DNA of 29,892 nucleotides from CAYWPG01 sp964460035. Its GTDB lineage: Bacteria; Pseudomonadota; Gammaproteobacteria; Nitrococcales; AK92. Below, one piece after another: positions 21,932-29,892 of this stretch. Location of the stretch: positions 1-29,892 of the forward strand of contig CAYWPG010000045.1 in NCBI GenBank assembly GCA_964460035.1, read 5' to 3'. Each line of letters begins with the position of its first letter. Positions within the stretch are counted from its first letter, which is position 1. The notes beneath the pieces are model-generated. The model was not told the origin of the DNA. It ran no database searches and saw only the letters and a list, made by a program, of their open reading frames with translations. The position numbers were made by a program, and so were the translations under genes.

Positions 21932-22345
21932 ATGCCCTGGATGGTGTTCCTGCACACGATGTTCATGTCGGTCTGGTTCGGCTGTCTGGTCGCCTTGCCA
22001 CGTCTGTATGCCGAGCATGCGCGCGCGCAGGAGCCGCAAACCCGCGCCTGGTACCTGACGATGGAGCGCAAGATGTTCAAGCTTGCCATGTCGCCGGCGG
22101 CTGTTCTGACCGTGCTGACCGGCTTCGGGCTGTTGTTCACGCACGGATTCGAAGGCGGTTGGCTGCCCGTGAAGCTGCTGCTCGTCACGATCCTGGTATT
22201 CGCCCATCTCTATCAGGGCAAGCTGCTGACCGATCTGCATGCAGGCTCGGTCCGGCGCAGCAGCCGCTTTTTCCACGGCTTGAGCCTGCTGCCGGCGTTG
22301 TTTGCAACGGCCATTATTGCGCTCGTGGTCGGCAAGCCTTTCTGA
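21932..22345 (+). CDS. HemJ/CopD-family membrane protein, probable protoporphyrinogen IX oxidase
   Basis: This 137-aa protein has four hydrophobic helices and the layout of HemJ, which oxidises protoporphyrinogen IX to protoporphyrin IX in many proteobacteria and cyanobacteria. Matching features are an early His (H8, LHTMFMSVWF), the LPRL motif (22-25), YxxMERKMFKLAMSPA (41-56), a Lys after GWLPVK (K81), and the ending ALVVGKPF. Other CopD-family proteins share this size, so HemJ is likely but not certain. It is divergently placed from the caa3 oxidase, needing heme A, across a 232-base gap. GGGAG lies about 9 bases before ATG. Confidence 0.75.
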   Translation: MPWMVFLHTMFMSVWFGCLVALPRLYAEHARAQEPQTRAWYLTMERKMFKLAMSPAAVLTVLTGFGLLFTHGFEGGWLPVKLLLVTILVFAHLYQGKLLTDLHAGSVRRSSRFFHGLSLLPALFATAIIALVVGKPF

Positions 22346-22372
22346 TTGCCGGAGCAGACCGGGAGCGCGTCC

Positions 22373-22867
22373 TCACCCCCGGCGCTCGCCGGGCCCCAGG
22401 TTATGCTCGAACACCAGCTTGCCGCCCAGCCAGCCCGCCACTCCCAGCACCAGCACCATAAGCAGTGACAGATAAAGCCCCCACGGCAGGATGCTGGCTA
22501 CCGGTGCCGCCCAGCGGTGTACCAGGTTGGCTCCCGCCACTGCCAGCAGCAAAATGGCCGCCAACATATGGCTCCAGCTGGCGAAATGGCGCCGAATCTC
22601 GGGCACCAGCATGAAATCCATGAAGCCGGCCAAGGCTGCCGCAGCCCCGCCGGACAACCCGCCTATCAGCAGCCAAAAAGAGAACTCGCCCCACATGGGG
22701 TTCTGCGTCCACCAGTACAGCAGGTCGGTCGCTAAAGTGGCGGAGAAAAAGGCGATAGGGAAGGTGACCAGCATGGGGTGCAGCGGATGTCCGGCTACTT
22801 GGAACTTGCTGCGCGCGCCCGGTGGCTGGCGTCGTTCCGGCTCGCGAGCCGCGTCCCTATCTGACAT
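22373..22867 (-). CDS. DUF2231 membrane protein
   Basis: This 164-aa protein has four membrane helices, starting after a polar N-terminus (about 1-25). The family block is VAGHPLHPMLVTFPIAFF (about 24-41), with HPLHPMLV containing conserved histidines, and later GGLSGGAAAALAGFMDFM (about 70-87) and HMLAAILLLAVAGANL. Related proteins have been suggested to bind heme or take part in membrane redox chemistry; that is unproven here. ATG at 22867 follows AAGGA at 7 bases, and a frame extending 6 residues further up is less likely. It converges on the HemJ-like gene with 27 bases between the stops. Confidence 0.87.
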   Translation of the reverse strand: MSDRDAAREPERRQPPGARSKFQVAGHPLHPMLVTFPIAFFSATLATDLLYWWTQNPMWGEFSFWLLIGGLSGGAAAALAGFMDFMLVPEIRRHFASWSHMLAAILLLAVAGANLVHRWAAPVASILPWGLYLSLLMVLVLGVAGWLGGKLVFEHNLGPGERRG

Positions 22868-22905
22868 TGCCAAGTCCTTATGCAATAAGTCCTGGGCCTA
22901 TGCGG

Positions 22906-22924
22906 CGCCGTTGCCCTAACGGCG
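22906..22924. repeat. Short hairpin upstream of the DUF2231 gene
   Basis: CGCCGTT (22906-22912) and AACGGCG (22918-22924) flank the loop GCCCT. It lies about 40 bases before the DUF2231 start and could end transcription from the lipoprotein genes or control translation. No T-run follows on the minus strand. Confidence 0.4.
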
Positions 22925-23100
22925 GAGCCGGGACGCCGACGGCATGCGCCGAATACGGGCAGCGGCAGTCCTCGGGGTACCGCACGATCCGCTCGCCTGA
23001 GGCTGCGTTAGCAGCCGTATCGAGCCGGAAGACGTAGTCGCCTTGGGCAGGCCTGCGCCACGAACCAGGAAGGTCTAAGGGCGAAGAACTACGCCCCAAG

Positions 23101-23592
23101 TCAGCGGCCGATTATCACGCCGACGCCGAACGACACCCGAGGCCCCTCGCGCTGCGCACGCGGATCCCACAGATACAATCGCTCGGCGGTTACCAGCGGA
23201 TAGCGGTAACCGGCTTCGCCTATACGGCCTTCGCGCGTCTCGGTCAGCACGCCGCTGACGGTAATCTCACGCCCGGCCGCATAATCGGCGCTTTCCAGAT
23301 ACCCCGGGTACTCGATCAGAAAACGCCCTTGCGGCGAACGCGCCGTGCGCGGCCGCTGCGCGCTGTCCAGCGGATATGCCAATACCTCGATACGCGTGCT
23401 ATCCGCCAGATTAAGGGTGTTGATGATCGTTCCGCCCCACACGACTCTGGCGCCACGGCGCTGCTCGATTTCCGCCACCGCTTGCGCCGGCCCGACCTGA
23501 GGGTCCACCCCGCTCATGTCGAAACGAGGTCCGGTGGCACAGGCAGCGACCACTAGCGGTAACGGCAGCAATAGAGCACGAACCAGGCGCAT
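23101..23592 (-). CDS. Slp family outer-membrane lipoprotein (second of two)
   Basis: This 163-aa lipoprotein has a signal peptide MRLVRALLLPLPLVVAAC with lipobox VAAC. The mature part shows the Slp core: RVVWGGTIINTLNLADSTRIEV, then GRFLIEYPGYLE, and a strand-rich C-terminal region (YPLVTAERLYLWDP). It starts at 23592, not further upstream, because AAGAGG is 8 bases before that ATG and it gives a clean signal. It lies 16 bases after a paralogous Slp gene. In E. coli Slp is induced on starvation or acid and helps stabilise the envelope. The tail here ends in a Gly/Val-rich stretch without Tyr/Pro repeats, unlike its neighbour. Confidence 0.88.
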   Translation of the reverse strand: MRLVRALLLPLPLVVAACATGPRFDMSGVDPQVGPAQAVAEIEQRRGARVVWGGTIINTLNLADSTRIEVLAYPLDSAQRPRTARSPQGRFLIEYPGYLESADYAAGREITVSGVLTETREGRIGEAGYRYPLVTAERLYLWDPRAQREGPRVSFGVGVIIGR

Positions 23593-23608
23593 TTCTCGAA
23601 CCTCTTGG

Positions 23609-24151
23609 CTACCAGCGGGGGTAGCGTGGCGGGTAATAGTAGGGATATGGCCGGTACGGCCACGGGCCGTACCAATAAGGATCCCAAAACGGGTCCCAGT
23701 CGCCCGCGCGCGGCTCGGGCAACGGCGCCCACAGCTGATAGGCGCTAATCCGAACGCGCGGATAACGGTAAGGATATTCGCCAACCGGCCGCGTCTCGGT
23801 GCCTTCCAGCGTCCCGGCCACCGTGAGCAGCCGCCCCTCGGCGTATACCGCGGGATCCAGGAAGCTCTTCACGCAGGCGAGGAAACGGCCCTCGCTACGG
23901 TCGTCCTCAACCGGCCGCCCATTGCTCTGCAGCTCGCGCCCCACCACTTCGATGCAGGTCTCGTCGCTGCGATTCACCACCGATGCGATAGTGCCGCCCC
24001 AACGCACTTCGCGGCCTCGGTAGCGATCGGGATCGGCATGCGCTTGCGCCAGCGAAGGGCTGTCGGCAGGCGGCCGGCGCACGCTCTCGGGCACTGTCGT
24101 CGCACATCCGGCAACGGCCAGTAGCAGCAAGGCCAACATCGCTCCTTTCAT
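23609..24151 (-). CDS. Slp family outer-membrane lipoprotein (first of two, Pro/Tyr-rich tail)
   Basis: This 180-aa lipoprotein begins MKGAMLALLLLAVAGC with lipobox VAGC. The Slp core is visible in EVRWGGTIASVVNRSDETCIEV, then GRFLACVKSFLDPAVYAEGR and a TRPVGEYPYRYP segment. The last 30 residues are rich in Pro/Tyr/Trp (WDPFWDPYWYG, PWPYRPYPYYYPP), a likely disordered, aromatic surface tail. An extra Cys pair (C66, C92 region) is not in the second copy. It is upstream of its paralogue by 16 bases, so the pair should be cotranscribed. A gene duplication is the simple reading. The ATG has a weak site; an internal ATG 12 bases on has AAAGGAG too close. Confidence 0.87.
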   Translation of the reverse strand: MKGAMLALLLLAVAGCATTVPESVRRPPADSPSLAQAHADPDRYRGREVRWGGTIASVVNRSDETCIEVVGRELQSNGRPVEDDRSEGRFLACVKSFLDPAVYAEGRLLTVAGTLEGTETRPVGEYPYRYPRVRISAYQLWAPLPEPRAGDWDPFWDPYWYGPWPYRPYPYYYPPRYPRW

Positions 24152-24314
24152 AACACCTCGCCAGGCAACGCATCATGTCTTGCAGCCGCAAGCGGCGCGC
24201 TGCAGCAACCGAGCACCTTCTGCATTATGGGAGCTAGGCGCATGCACGCAAAGAGCGCTCCGCGTCACTCTCACCTGGGCCTTAATGCGACCGGCAGCGA
24301 TTCCCGCCGGCAGC

Positions 24315-24980
24315 TCAGGTACGCGGCGCACCTGCCGTCACATCCAACGGCGGGCGCATATGGTAGATTTTGTTCAGATCCTGCGGTCCTGTGAGGCAAA
24401 CGTTCAGATCGTGCACCAGGCCATCCTTGAGCCCGTAGACCCAGCCATGTACCGAGAGCGAAGCCCCCCGTGCCCAGGCGTTTTGCACGATGGTGGTATG
24501 GCAGACATTGCGGACCTGCTCGATCACATTCAGCTCGCATAGCCTATCGGCGCGTGCATCCACGTCGGCGATAGCGGCCAATTCGGCTTCGTACTTGGTG
24601 TACACGTCCTTGATGTGGCGCAACCAGTTGTCGATCAGGCCCATCTGATGGTCCCCCAGCGCCACCCGCACCCCGCCGCAACCGTAGTGCCCGGTGACGA
24701 TGATGTGCTTTACCCGCAATACCTCTACCGCGTACTGCAGCACCGACATGCAGTTCATGTCGGTATGCACTACCACGTTGGCCACATTACGGTGCACGAA
24801 CAGCTCGCCGGGCAGCAGGCCGACAATCTCGTTGGCCGGCACGCGGCTGTCCGAGCAGCCTATCCACAAATACTCCGGCGCCTGCTGCTTGGCCAGGGTC
24901 TCGAAAAAGGTCGGGTCGCGCTCGGCAATGTCCTTCGACCAGGCGCGATTGTTGTCGATAAGGTTTTGAAGGAGCGACAT
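24315..24980 (-). CDS. can: Beta-class carbonic anhydrase
   Basis: This 221-aa cytoplasmic enzyme interconverts CO2 and bicarbonate. The zinc site of the class is intact: C42, D44, H98 and C101 (WIGCSDSRVP and TGHYGCGGV), with the Asp-Arg pair D44/R46. The remaining family blocks LFVHRNVANVV, WLRHIKDVY and SVHGWVYGLKDGLVHDLNV follow. Length and order match E. coli Can. The gene lies downstream of the L,D-transpeptidase gene with a 90-base gap. Its role is to supply bicarbonate for biosynthesis. The last 15 residues vary between species. Confidence 0.97.
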   Translation of the reverse strand: MSLLQNLIDNNRAWSKDIAERDPTFFETLAKQQAPEYLWIGCSDSRVPANEIVGLLPGELFVHRNVANVVVHTDMNCMSVLQYAVEVLRVKHIIVTGHYGCGGVRVALGDHQMGLIDNWLRHIKDVYTKYEAELAAIADVDARADRLCELNVIEQVRNVCHTTIVQNAWARGASLSVHGWVYGLKDGLVHDLNVCLTGPQDLNKIYHMRPPLDVTAGAPRT

Positions 24981-25070
24981 TCAGATGCTTTTCAGATTTC
25001 CTTGCCAGGGGCGGCTACTATACACGCTCCTTCGGGAGTCTCTAAGCCCTGATCGCGCCGGGGCATGGAA

Positions 25071-26726
25071 TCAGGATTCCGGCACAGCCGGCAACAACGG
25101 CATGGAAACCGCGCTGGCAACACTGCCGGTCGCATGCTCCAGCGCAGCCAGCAGATGGGCGTCCCCGGCGTAGATATCGTTGCGGAACTGCAACTCGCCG
25201 TCTCTATCCACCCACGCGGTCCAGTACAACAAATGCACCGGCACCGGCTGCGAAAGATAGATCGAGCGTTCCTGCCCGGCCTTCAGCGCGCGCCTTAGCT
25301 CATCGTCATCCCAGCCGAGCAGATAGCTGGCCAACGCCACGGCTTGCTCCACCCGCACGCAACCGGAGCTCAATGCGCGATCCTGGCGGGCGAACAGGCC
25401 GCGATTGGGCGTATCGTGCAAGTAGATGCTCTGCTGGTTGGGGAACATGAACTTGATCTGCCCAAGCGCATTGTGCGGCCCGGGCGCCTGACGGAAACGA
25501 TACGGAAAGGGATCGGTGGGGACCTGCGTCCAATCGACCGCCTGCGGGTCTATACGCCGCTCCTGCGCCCAACCCTGCAGCACTTCGATGCCGTTGCGCT
25601 CGAAGAAGTTCGGGTTAGCGCGCACCCGCGGCAGCATGTCTTCCACCATGATGCTGTTCGGAACTTCCCAGCTCGGGTTCAGCACCAGGTAACTGATGCG
25701 CCCGCTCATCACCGGCGTGCGCCGCCGCTGGGAACCGACGATCACGCGCTGTTTGAAGACCGCTTCGCCGTGCTCTATTACCTCCAGGCTGTAATCGGCG
25801 ATGTTGACCATGACATGGCGCTCGCCGAAGTCGCGCGGCAGCCGCCGCCAACGCTCGAGATTCAACTCAATCTGACGCAAACGCTCCTCTACGCTCACGT
25901 TCAGGGCGGCGACTGTCGCCGGCCCCGCGCGGCCATCGGGCTCCAATCCATGCCGCCGCTGGAAGCGGCGCAGCGCCGCGGCCAGCGCATCGTCGAACTC
26001 CAACGGATTGCCGCCGGCGGTCGCGGAATAATCCCCGCTCAACTGCAGGCGCGCGCGCAGCAAAGGCACCCTATCGTCGCGTACCCCCAGCTGCAGCAGC
26101 GGACCGTCCGGCAGCGTCGGCCAGCCGCCCACTGCAGCAAGGCGGCGGTAGAGGTCGCGCATCTCGCGCAACTGGCGATAGCCGGGATCGGTGGGCAACA
26201 ACTCCCGCAAGGCCGCAGCCGGGTCCCTGCGCAACAGCGCCCGCTCCAGTGCCGCTATCAGGTCGCGCTGCGGGGCCTGCACCAGCCAGCCAGGCTCCTG
26301 CATGCTGGGCCGGCCATAGGCGCTATCCAGAGCGAGCGCGAAGAACGCATCGGTGAGCAGCAGCTCCAGCTCCATACGCGACCAGGCGTCCAGCTCGCGT
26401 ATGGGCGCCAGCAGCCACAATAAGGTCTCCAGGTGGTAGTCGGCCGGACGCAGCCCCTCTGCTTCGGCATCGTACAAGGCGGACAACAGCGCCTGGGCCG
26501 TATGCTCGTCATGCCATGCCGGCCGATAATCCCGCCTTGCGTAGAATTGGCGCACCTCAACGGGAGCAAGCAGCGGCCGCCCTGCCACGATTGGGACATC
26601 GTCGCCAGCCAGCCATTGACGCAAGTCCGGAGCGTTGCCGGCGACCGTGGGCAGCGACGCGGCCAACATGCATAGCAGTGCCAAACAACAAACCAGCGGC
26701 TTGTAAATGAACGTGAGGATGCGCAC
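25071..26726 (-). CDS. ldtD: Murein L,D-transpeptidase, YcbB/LdtD-like
   Basis: This 551-aa periplasmic enzyme makes 3-3 cross-links in peptidoglycan. A signal peptide (1-30, cleavage near LPTVAG) is followed by a helical scaffold domain (about 50-235), a peptidoglycan-binding domain (about 240-277, FQRRHGLEPDGRAGPATVAALN), and the YkuD catalytic domain (about 303-485). H437 and C456 are catalytic in LHDTP and SGCVRV; R458 supports them. The family's capping loop is visible as SYLVLNPSWEVPNSIMVEDM. The start is GTG, 5 bases after AGGGGG. The gene is separated from YheS by about 480 non-coding bases. Beta-lactam-tolerant cross-linking under envelope stress is the family's best-known role. Confidence 0.95.
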   Translation of the reverse strand: MRILTFIYKPLVCCLALLCMLAASLPTVAGNAPDLRQWLAGDDVPIVAGRPLLAPVEVRQFYARRDYRPAWHDEHTAQALLSALYDAEAEGLRPADYHLETLLWLLAPIRELDAWSRMELELLLTDAFFALALDSAYGRPSMQEPGWLVQAPQRDLIAALERALLRRDPAAALRELLPTDPGYRQLREMRDLYRRLAAVGGWPTLPDGPLLQLGVRDDRVPLLRARLQLSGDYSATAGGNPLEFDDALAAALRRFQRRHGLEPDGRAGPATVAALNVSVEERLRQIELNLERWRRLPRDFGERHVMVNIADYSLEVIEHGEAVFKQRVIVGSQRRRTPVMSGRISYLVLNPSWEVPNSIMVEDMLPRVRANPNFFERNGIEVLQGWAQERRIDPQAVDWTQVPTDPFPYRFRQAPGPHNALGQIKFMFPNQQSIYLHDTPNRGLFARQDRALSSGCVRVEQAVALASYLLGWDDDELRRALKAGQERSIYLSQPVPVHLLYWTAWVDRDGELQFRNDIYAGDAHLLAALEHATGSVASAVSMPLLPAVPES

Positions 26727-27209
26727 TCAATCCCCCTGTAGAACCAGCCTGCGGCTGCCTGTCCGCCCGCACCAGCACCGGCTACGCAAGGCGCGCCGGC
26801 CCCTCCTATTGGCGGCAACGAACCACGCTGCTTTAGGCATACTGCCCAGCGTACCGGCAGGACGCCCATGCCACTGAAGGTCGAACTCCTCGAACCTGGC
26901 GGTGTAGACCGCTCCCGCCACTCGGTATCTTGCGCGGCTTCGATCCCGCTGACGAACCGTTCGCCGGGAAGCGCCCGCGCCCGGTAGGGCACGCGAGGCG
27001 CCAGGCGGCCCTCAGGCAAGTCGTACGGGGTGCGGGGGAAAGTGCCGCGCCGCGGGAGTGCGGGTAAGCCGCAAACGGTGCCGCGACGCGGCATGCAGAC
27101 TGGTGAAACTACAGAGCGCTACGGCCTGGAGCGTAGCCTTCCTGCCACGTTGGCATGATGGGGCACGGGCACCGGACCGCTGCGCGCCGACGATCGCTAT
27201 ACCGCGCTG
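26727..27209. other. Non-coding region between yheS and L,D-transpeptidase genes
   Basis: About 480 bases with no gene I can support. Frames crossing it (26258-27094 minus, 26727-26921 minus) are Arg/Gly/Cys-rich with no ribosome site and partly overlap the real transpeptidase gene. A weak hairpin GCTACG...CGTAGC sits near 27118-27137. The promoter of the transpeptidase gene should lie here on the minus strand; I cannot place it. Confidence 0.5.
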
Positions 27210-29123
27210 TTACACGCTAGACTGTTGCGCCTGAAGCGCTTCGAGCTCTTCCTGCTTTTCCAGCCACTCCGCTTCCAGTGCCTCCTGGCGCGGCTTGAGT
27301 TTTGCCTGCTGCGCAAGCAGCTCGGCGAGCCGGGCCTTGTTGGCAGGCTCGTACACCGCAGGATCGGCCAGCGCCTGCTCCAGCTCGGCCAGCGCCGCGG
27401 CCACCTCTTCCAGCTGCTGGTCAAGCCGTTCGATGTGCCGGCGCAGTGGCGCCAGCTGCTGGCGCCACTGCGCCTCCAGCCGCTTCTGCTCCTTGCGGGC
27501 CAACGCCGGTCTAGGGGCTGCCGCCGTGTCCGTAGCAGCGTTTGCTGTCCCCTGCCTGCGCTCGGCCAGCCAGCGCTGGTAATCCTCCAGATCGCCATCG
27601 AACGGCCGCACCCGACCGTCGGCCACCAGCCAGAACTGGTCCGTGGTGGTGGAGAGCAGATAGCGGTCGTGCGACACCACCACCAGCGCTCCCTCGAAGC
27701 CCTGCAGCGCCACGGTCAGCGCATGGCGCATCTCCAGGTCCAGATGGTTGGTGGGCTCATCGAGCAGCAGCAGATTGGGCCGCTGCCACACCAGCAGCGC
27801 CAATACCAGACGCGCCTTCTCGCCCCCCGAAAAGGGGCCTACCGGCGCATCGGCCTGCTCGCCTGAAAAGCCGAAGCTACCGAGAAAGTCGCGCAGCGTC
27901 TGTTCCTGCGCAGTCGCATCCAGCCGCTTGAGGTGCAGCAACGGGCTCGCCTGCTCGTCCAGCTGTTCCAGCTGGTGCTGAGCGAAGTAGCCTATGGCCG
28001 CCCCCTGACTGAGCAGCAGCTGGCCGGCCTGCGGCTGCAACTCCCCGGCGATCAGCTTGATGAGAGTGGATTTGCCGGCACCGTTGGGGCCCAGCAAGGC
28101 AATCCGATCACCCGGCCTCAGGCTAAGATCGACCTGCGTCAGCACGGGTCTGTCGCCGTAGCCCAGGCTGATGTTCTCCAGCTTGAGAATAGGATTGCCG
28201 GCCCGCGGAGGCTCGCGGAACTCGAAACGGAAGGGCGAGTCCACGTGCGCGGGGGCCACCATTTCCATGCGCTCCAGCGCCTTGATACGACTTTGCGCCT
28301 GACGCGCCTTGGTCGCCTTGGCGCGGAAGCGGTCGATGAACTTTTGCAGATGGGCTACTTCGCGCTGCTGTTTCTCGTACAGCGCCTGCTGCTGCGCGAG
28401 CTTGGCCGCCCGCTGCCGCTCGAAGTCGCTGTAATTGCCCCTGTAGAACTCGAGCTTGCGCCGGTCCAGATGCACGATCCCGCTGACCACCCCATCCAGA
28501 AAATCGCGATCGTGAGAGATCAGCAGCAATGTGCCCGGATACCGGCGCAGCCACTGCTCGAGCCAGATCACAGCCTCCAGATCCAAGTGGTTGGTAGGCT
28601 CGTCCAGCAGTAGCAAATCCGAGCGGCACATCAGCGCCTGCGCAAGATTCAACCGCATACGCCAGCCCCCGGAGAAAGTCTTCACCGGGCGCTCCTGTTC
28701 CTGGGTAGTAAACCCTAGCCCGTGCAGCAGCTCGGCAGCGCGCGCATGTGCGCTGTAGCCACCGATGGCGTCCAGCTCCGCATGCAAGGCAGCGATCCGA
28801 TGACCGTCCGCCGCTTGCTCGGCGGCTTGCAGCTCGCGCTGGAGCCGGCGCAGCTCCTGGTCTCCGTCCATGGTGTAATCCAGAGCGCTGCGGTCCAACG
28901 CCGGCGTCTCTTGCGCGACGTGAGCGATGGTCCATCCGCCGGGGCGCTCCACGTCCCCGCGGTCTGGCTGCAACTCACCGCGCAGCAATGCGAACAGGCT
29001 GGACTTGCCGCTGCCATTGGGGCCTACGACCCCAATCTTCTGGCCGGAATGCACGGTCAGTTCCGCCCCTTCGAGCAGGGGCAAGGAACCACGGTAAAGG
29101 CTTAGGTCGCGCAGACTGATCAT
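27210..29123 (-). CDS. yheS: ABC-F family ATPase YheS
   Basis: This 637-aa soluble protein (E. coli YheS has the same length) binds the ribosome and acts in translation, probably rescuing stalled ribosomes. Two ATPase domains are present: Walker A GPNGSGKS (34-41) and GPNGAGKS in the second half, signature motifs FSGGWRMRLN and FSGGEKARL, and Walker B LLLLDEPTNHLDLE in both. The linker between them (about 250-300) has the basic RFRAKATKARQAQSRIKALE typical of ABC-F proteins, which contacts tRNA. The C-terminus ends in a coiled coil. Start ATG at 29123 is preferred over a TTG at 29132. It has no transmembrane segments. The neighbours do not hint at function. Confidence 0.96.
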   Translation of the reverse strand: MISLRDLSLYRGSLPLLEGAELTVHSGQKIGVVGPNGSGKSSLFALLRGELQPDRGDVERPGGWTIAHVAQETPALDRSALDYTMDGDQELRRLQRELQAAEQAADGHRIAALHAELDAIGGYSAHARAAELLHGLGFTTQEQERPVKTFSGGWRMRLNLAQALMCRSDLLLLDEPTNHLDLEAVIWLEQWLRRYPGTLLLISHDRDFLDGVVSGIVHLDRRKLEFYRGNYSDFERQRAAKLAQQQALYEKQQREVAHLQKFIDRFRAKATKARQAQSRIKALERMEMVAPAHVDSPFRFEFREPPRAGNPILKLENISLGYGDRPVLTQVDLSLRPGDRIALLGPNGAGKSTLIKLIAGELQPQAGQLLLSQGAAIGYFAQHQLEQLDEQASPLLHLKRLDATAQEQTLRDFLGSFGFSGEQADAPVGPFSGGEKARLVLALLVWQRPNLLLLDEPTNHLDLEMRHALTVALQGFEGALVVVSHDRYLLSTTTDQFWLVADGRVRPFDGDLEDYQRWLAERRQGTANAATDTAAAPRPALARKEQKRLEAQWRQQLAPLRRHIERLDQQLEEVAAALAELEQALADPAVYEPANKARLAELLAQQAKLKPRQEALEAEWLEKQEELEALQAQQSSV

Positions 29124-29168
29124 GGCGCGCAAGTCTACCGGGCTGGGGGCCGCGACAAAAGCGTGGCG

Positions 29169-29699
29169 TCAATCCGCGTCCCGTAAACTTGACGTACGCC
29201 CATGCATGTAGCGCTCCAGCAGCACCACAACCCGCAAGATCAGGACGGTAAGCACGCTAACGGCAAACGCCAGGATATAGGCTCCCAGAGCCGCGGCGAT
29301 TCCCACCGCGGCCGATAGCAGAAACGAAGCGGCTGTGGTCAATCCCTCCACCGGCTGCTCTCGGCCGCGGCGGATGATCGTTCCTGCGCCGATGAAGCTC
29401 AGCCCCGTGATGATGGCCTCGACGACGCGGATCGGGTCCGCCCGAATCGTCGACTCCCCGGCAACAAAGTGCTCCACCAACAAGTCGGTCAGCCCGACCA
29501 GCAGCGCCGCCGCTCCCGCAACCAGCATGTGCGTGCGAAAGCCTGCGGGCTTGTTCGCCCACTCGCGCTCCGCGCCGATGACCCCGCCCAGCAGCATAGC
29601 GAGCACGACCGGCACGATCAGGGATAATTGCTGGAGGGCGTCTTCGAACATGGAGAAGGAAATGGTCATGCCCAAGCGGGGTTCAAACACCGCCAGCAT
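29169..29699 (-). CDS. MgtC/SapB family membrane protein
   Basis: This 176-aa protein has the MgtC N-terminal domain: four membrane helices with LGGVIGAEREWANKPAGFRTH (about 36-56), FIGAGTIIRRG (about 101-111) and EGLTTAASFLLSAAVGIAAALG (about 117-138). The C-terminal cytoplasmic domain of the virulence MgtC proteins is absent; only a short basic tail follows, so it is more SapB-like. Function in non-pathogens is unclear; magnesium or ATP-synthase regulation has been suggested. ATG at 29699 follows GGGAG at 5 bases. It lies 45 bases ahead of yheS on the same strand, so they may share a transcript. Confidence 0.93.
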   Translation of the reverse strand: MLAVFEPRLGMTISFSMFEDALQQLSLIVPVVLAMLLGGVIGAEREWANKPAGFRTHMLVAGAAALLVGLTDLLVEHFVAGESTIRADPIRVVEAIITGLSFIGAGTIIRRGREQPVEGLTTAASFLLSAAVGIAAALGAYILAFAVSVLTVLILRVVVLLERYMHGRTSSLRDAD

Positions 29700-29797
29700 T
29701 CCCGCTCCCGCGCGCGTGCCGATAATGATCGAACGCGAATAAGGCTGAAGCGACGATTAACGGTCCCTGGAGCGGTCACGTCCCAGGGCGCGTGACA

Positions 29798-29892
29798 TCA
29801 CTGAGCCGGCTGTTCCTGTGGTTCCGTCTCCTCCCTCGCCTTATCCTCCGGCCAGCGATTGTGCCGCCCGCAGGCGCACACCGCCGCATCGG
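29798..29892 (-). CDS. 3' end of an unidentified protein (partial)
   Basis: Entering from the right edge on the minus strand, a frame reads about 30 residues to TGA (29800-29798). It contains a Cys-x-Cys pair, VCACGRHNRWPED, and an acidic, Gln-rich tail ending EQPAQ. The pair could belong to a small metal site (a zinc ribbon or iron-sulfur motif), but too little is present to name it. A real protein end is favoured by its ordinary composition. Confidence 0.4.
   Translation of the reverse strand, partial: DAAVCACGRHNRWPEDKAREETEPQEQPAQ

Noticed and set aside
22878..23099. 73-aa minus-strand frame after the Slp genes
   Set aside because: Starts with TTG, lacks a ribosome site and has no recognisable domain. 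It has fair composition, so I keep some doubt.
26258..27094. 278-aa minus-strand frame
   Set aside because: Overlaps the L,D-transpeptidase in another frame and is Cys/Arg-rich; a shadow.
1..29892. CRISPR array, tRNA/rRNA genes, insertion sequences, integrase or attachment sites
   Set aside because: None seen by eye: no regular spaced repeats, no transposase or integrase motifs, and no cloverleaf. A dedicated RNA search could still find a short RNA.

Overview
The window is high-GC bacterial chromosome, almost fully coding, with no rRNA, tRNA, insertion sequence or CRISPR array that I can see. The gene set points to a high-GC gammaproteobacterium: a YheS-type ABC-F protein of the E. coli length, Slp-type outer-membrane lipoproteins, a YcbB-like L,D-transpeptidase, and a small acidic protein of a kind I associate with gammaproteobacteria. 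Lineage is inferred from gene families only; I cannot name a genus.  Layout. 1-500: the tail of a plus-strand gene and a possible 65-aa gene. 506-2581 (minus): the most interesting locus, a tightly packed operon of encapsulated ferritin (EncFtn), a family 1 encapsulin shell, and a ferredoxin/flavodoxin-NAD(P)H reductase. The reductase carries an N-terminal helical segment that aligns without gaps to the EncFtn metal-binding hairpin but lacks most of its metal ligands. This suggests an iron-storage nanocompartment with a dedicated reductase. 2856-3218: a VOC protein. 3315-7825 (minus): the prkA-yhbH-spoVR stress operon. 8418-9923: an R3H-domain AAA ATPase of the Ycf45/SpoIIIAA-like kind. 10217-11744: a GNAT acetyltransferase and a nitrilase-superfamily hydrolase. 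11867-12337: Dps. 12408-15921: a DMT exporter, a DUF2892-SRPBCC protein, an acidic small protein, a cysteine-rich mini-protein, a palindrome-rich gap and a DUF2383 ferritin-like protein.  15935-21699 (minus): a caa3-type cytochrome oxidase cassette (subunit II with a C-terminal cytochrome c, a subunit I-III fusion, a coupled 125-aa membrane protein), then an outer-membrane barrel and a DUF418 membrane protein. Divergent from it is a HemJ/CopD-family membrane protein, a plausible heme-synthesis partner. 22373-29798: a DUF2231 membrane protein, two tandem Slp lipoproteins, beta-carbonic anhydrase, a YcbB-like L,D-transpeptidase, YheS, MgtC/SapB and the 3' end of one more minus-strand gene.  Themes: iron storage and oxidative-stress defence (encapsulin/EncFtn/reductase, Dps, DUF2383), starvation signalling (PrkA/YhbH/SpoVR), aerobic respiration (caa3 oxidase, HemJ-like) and envelope maintenance.
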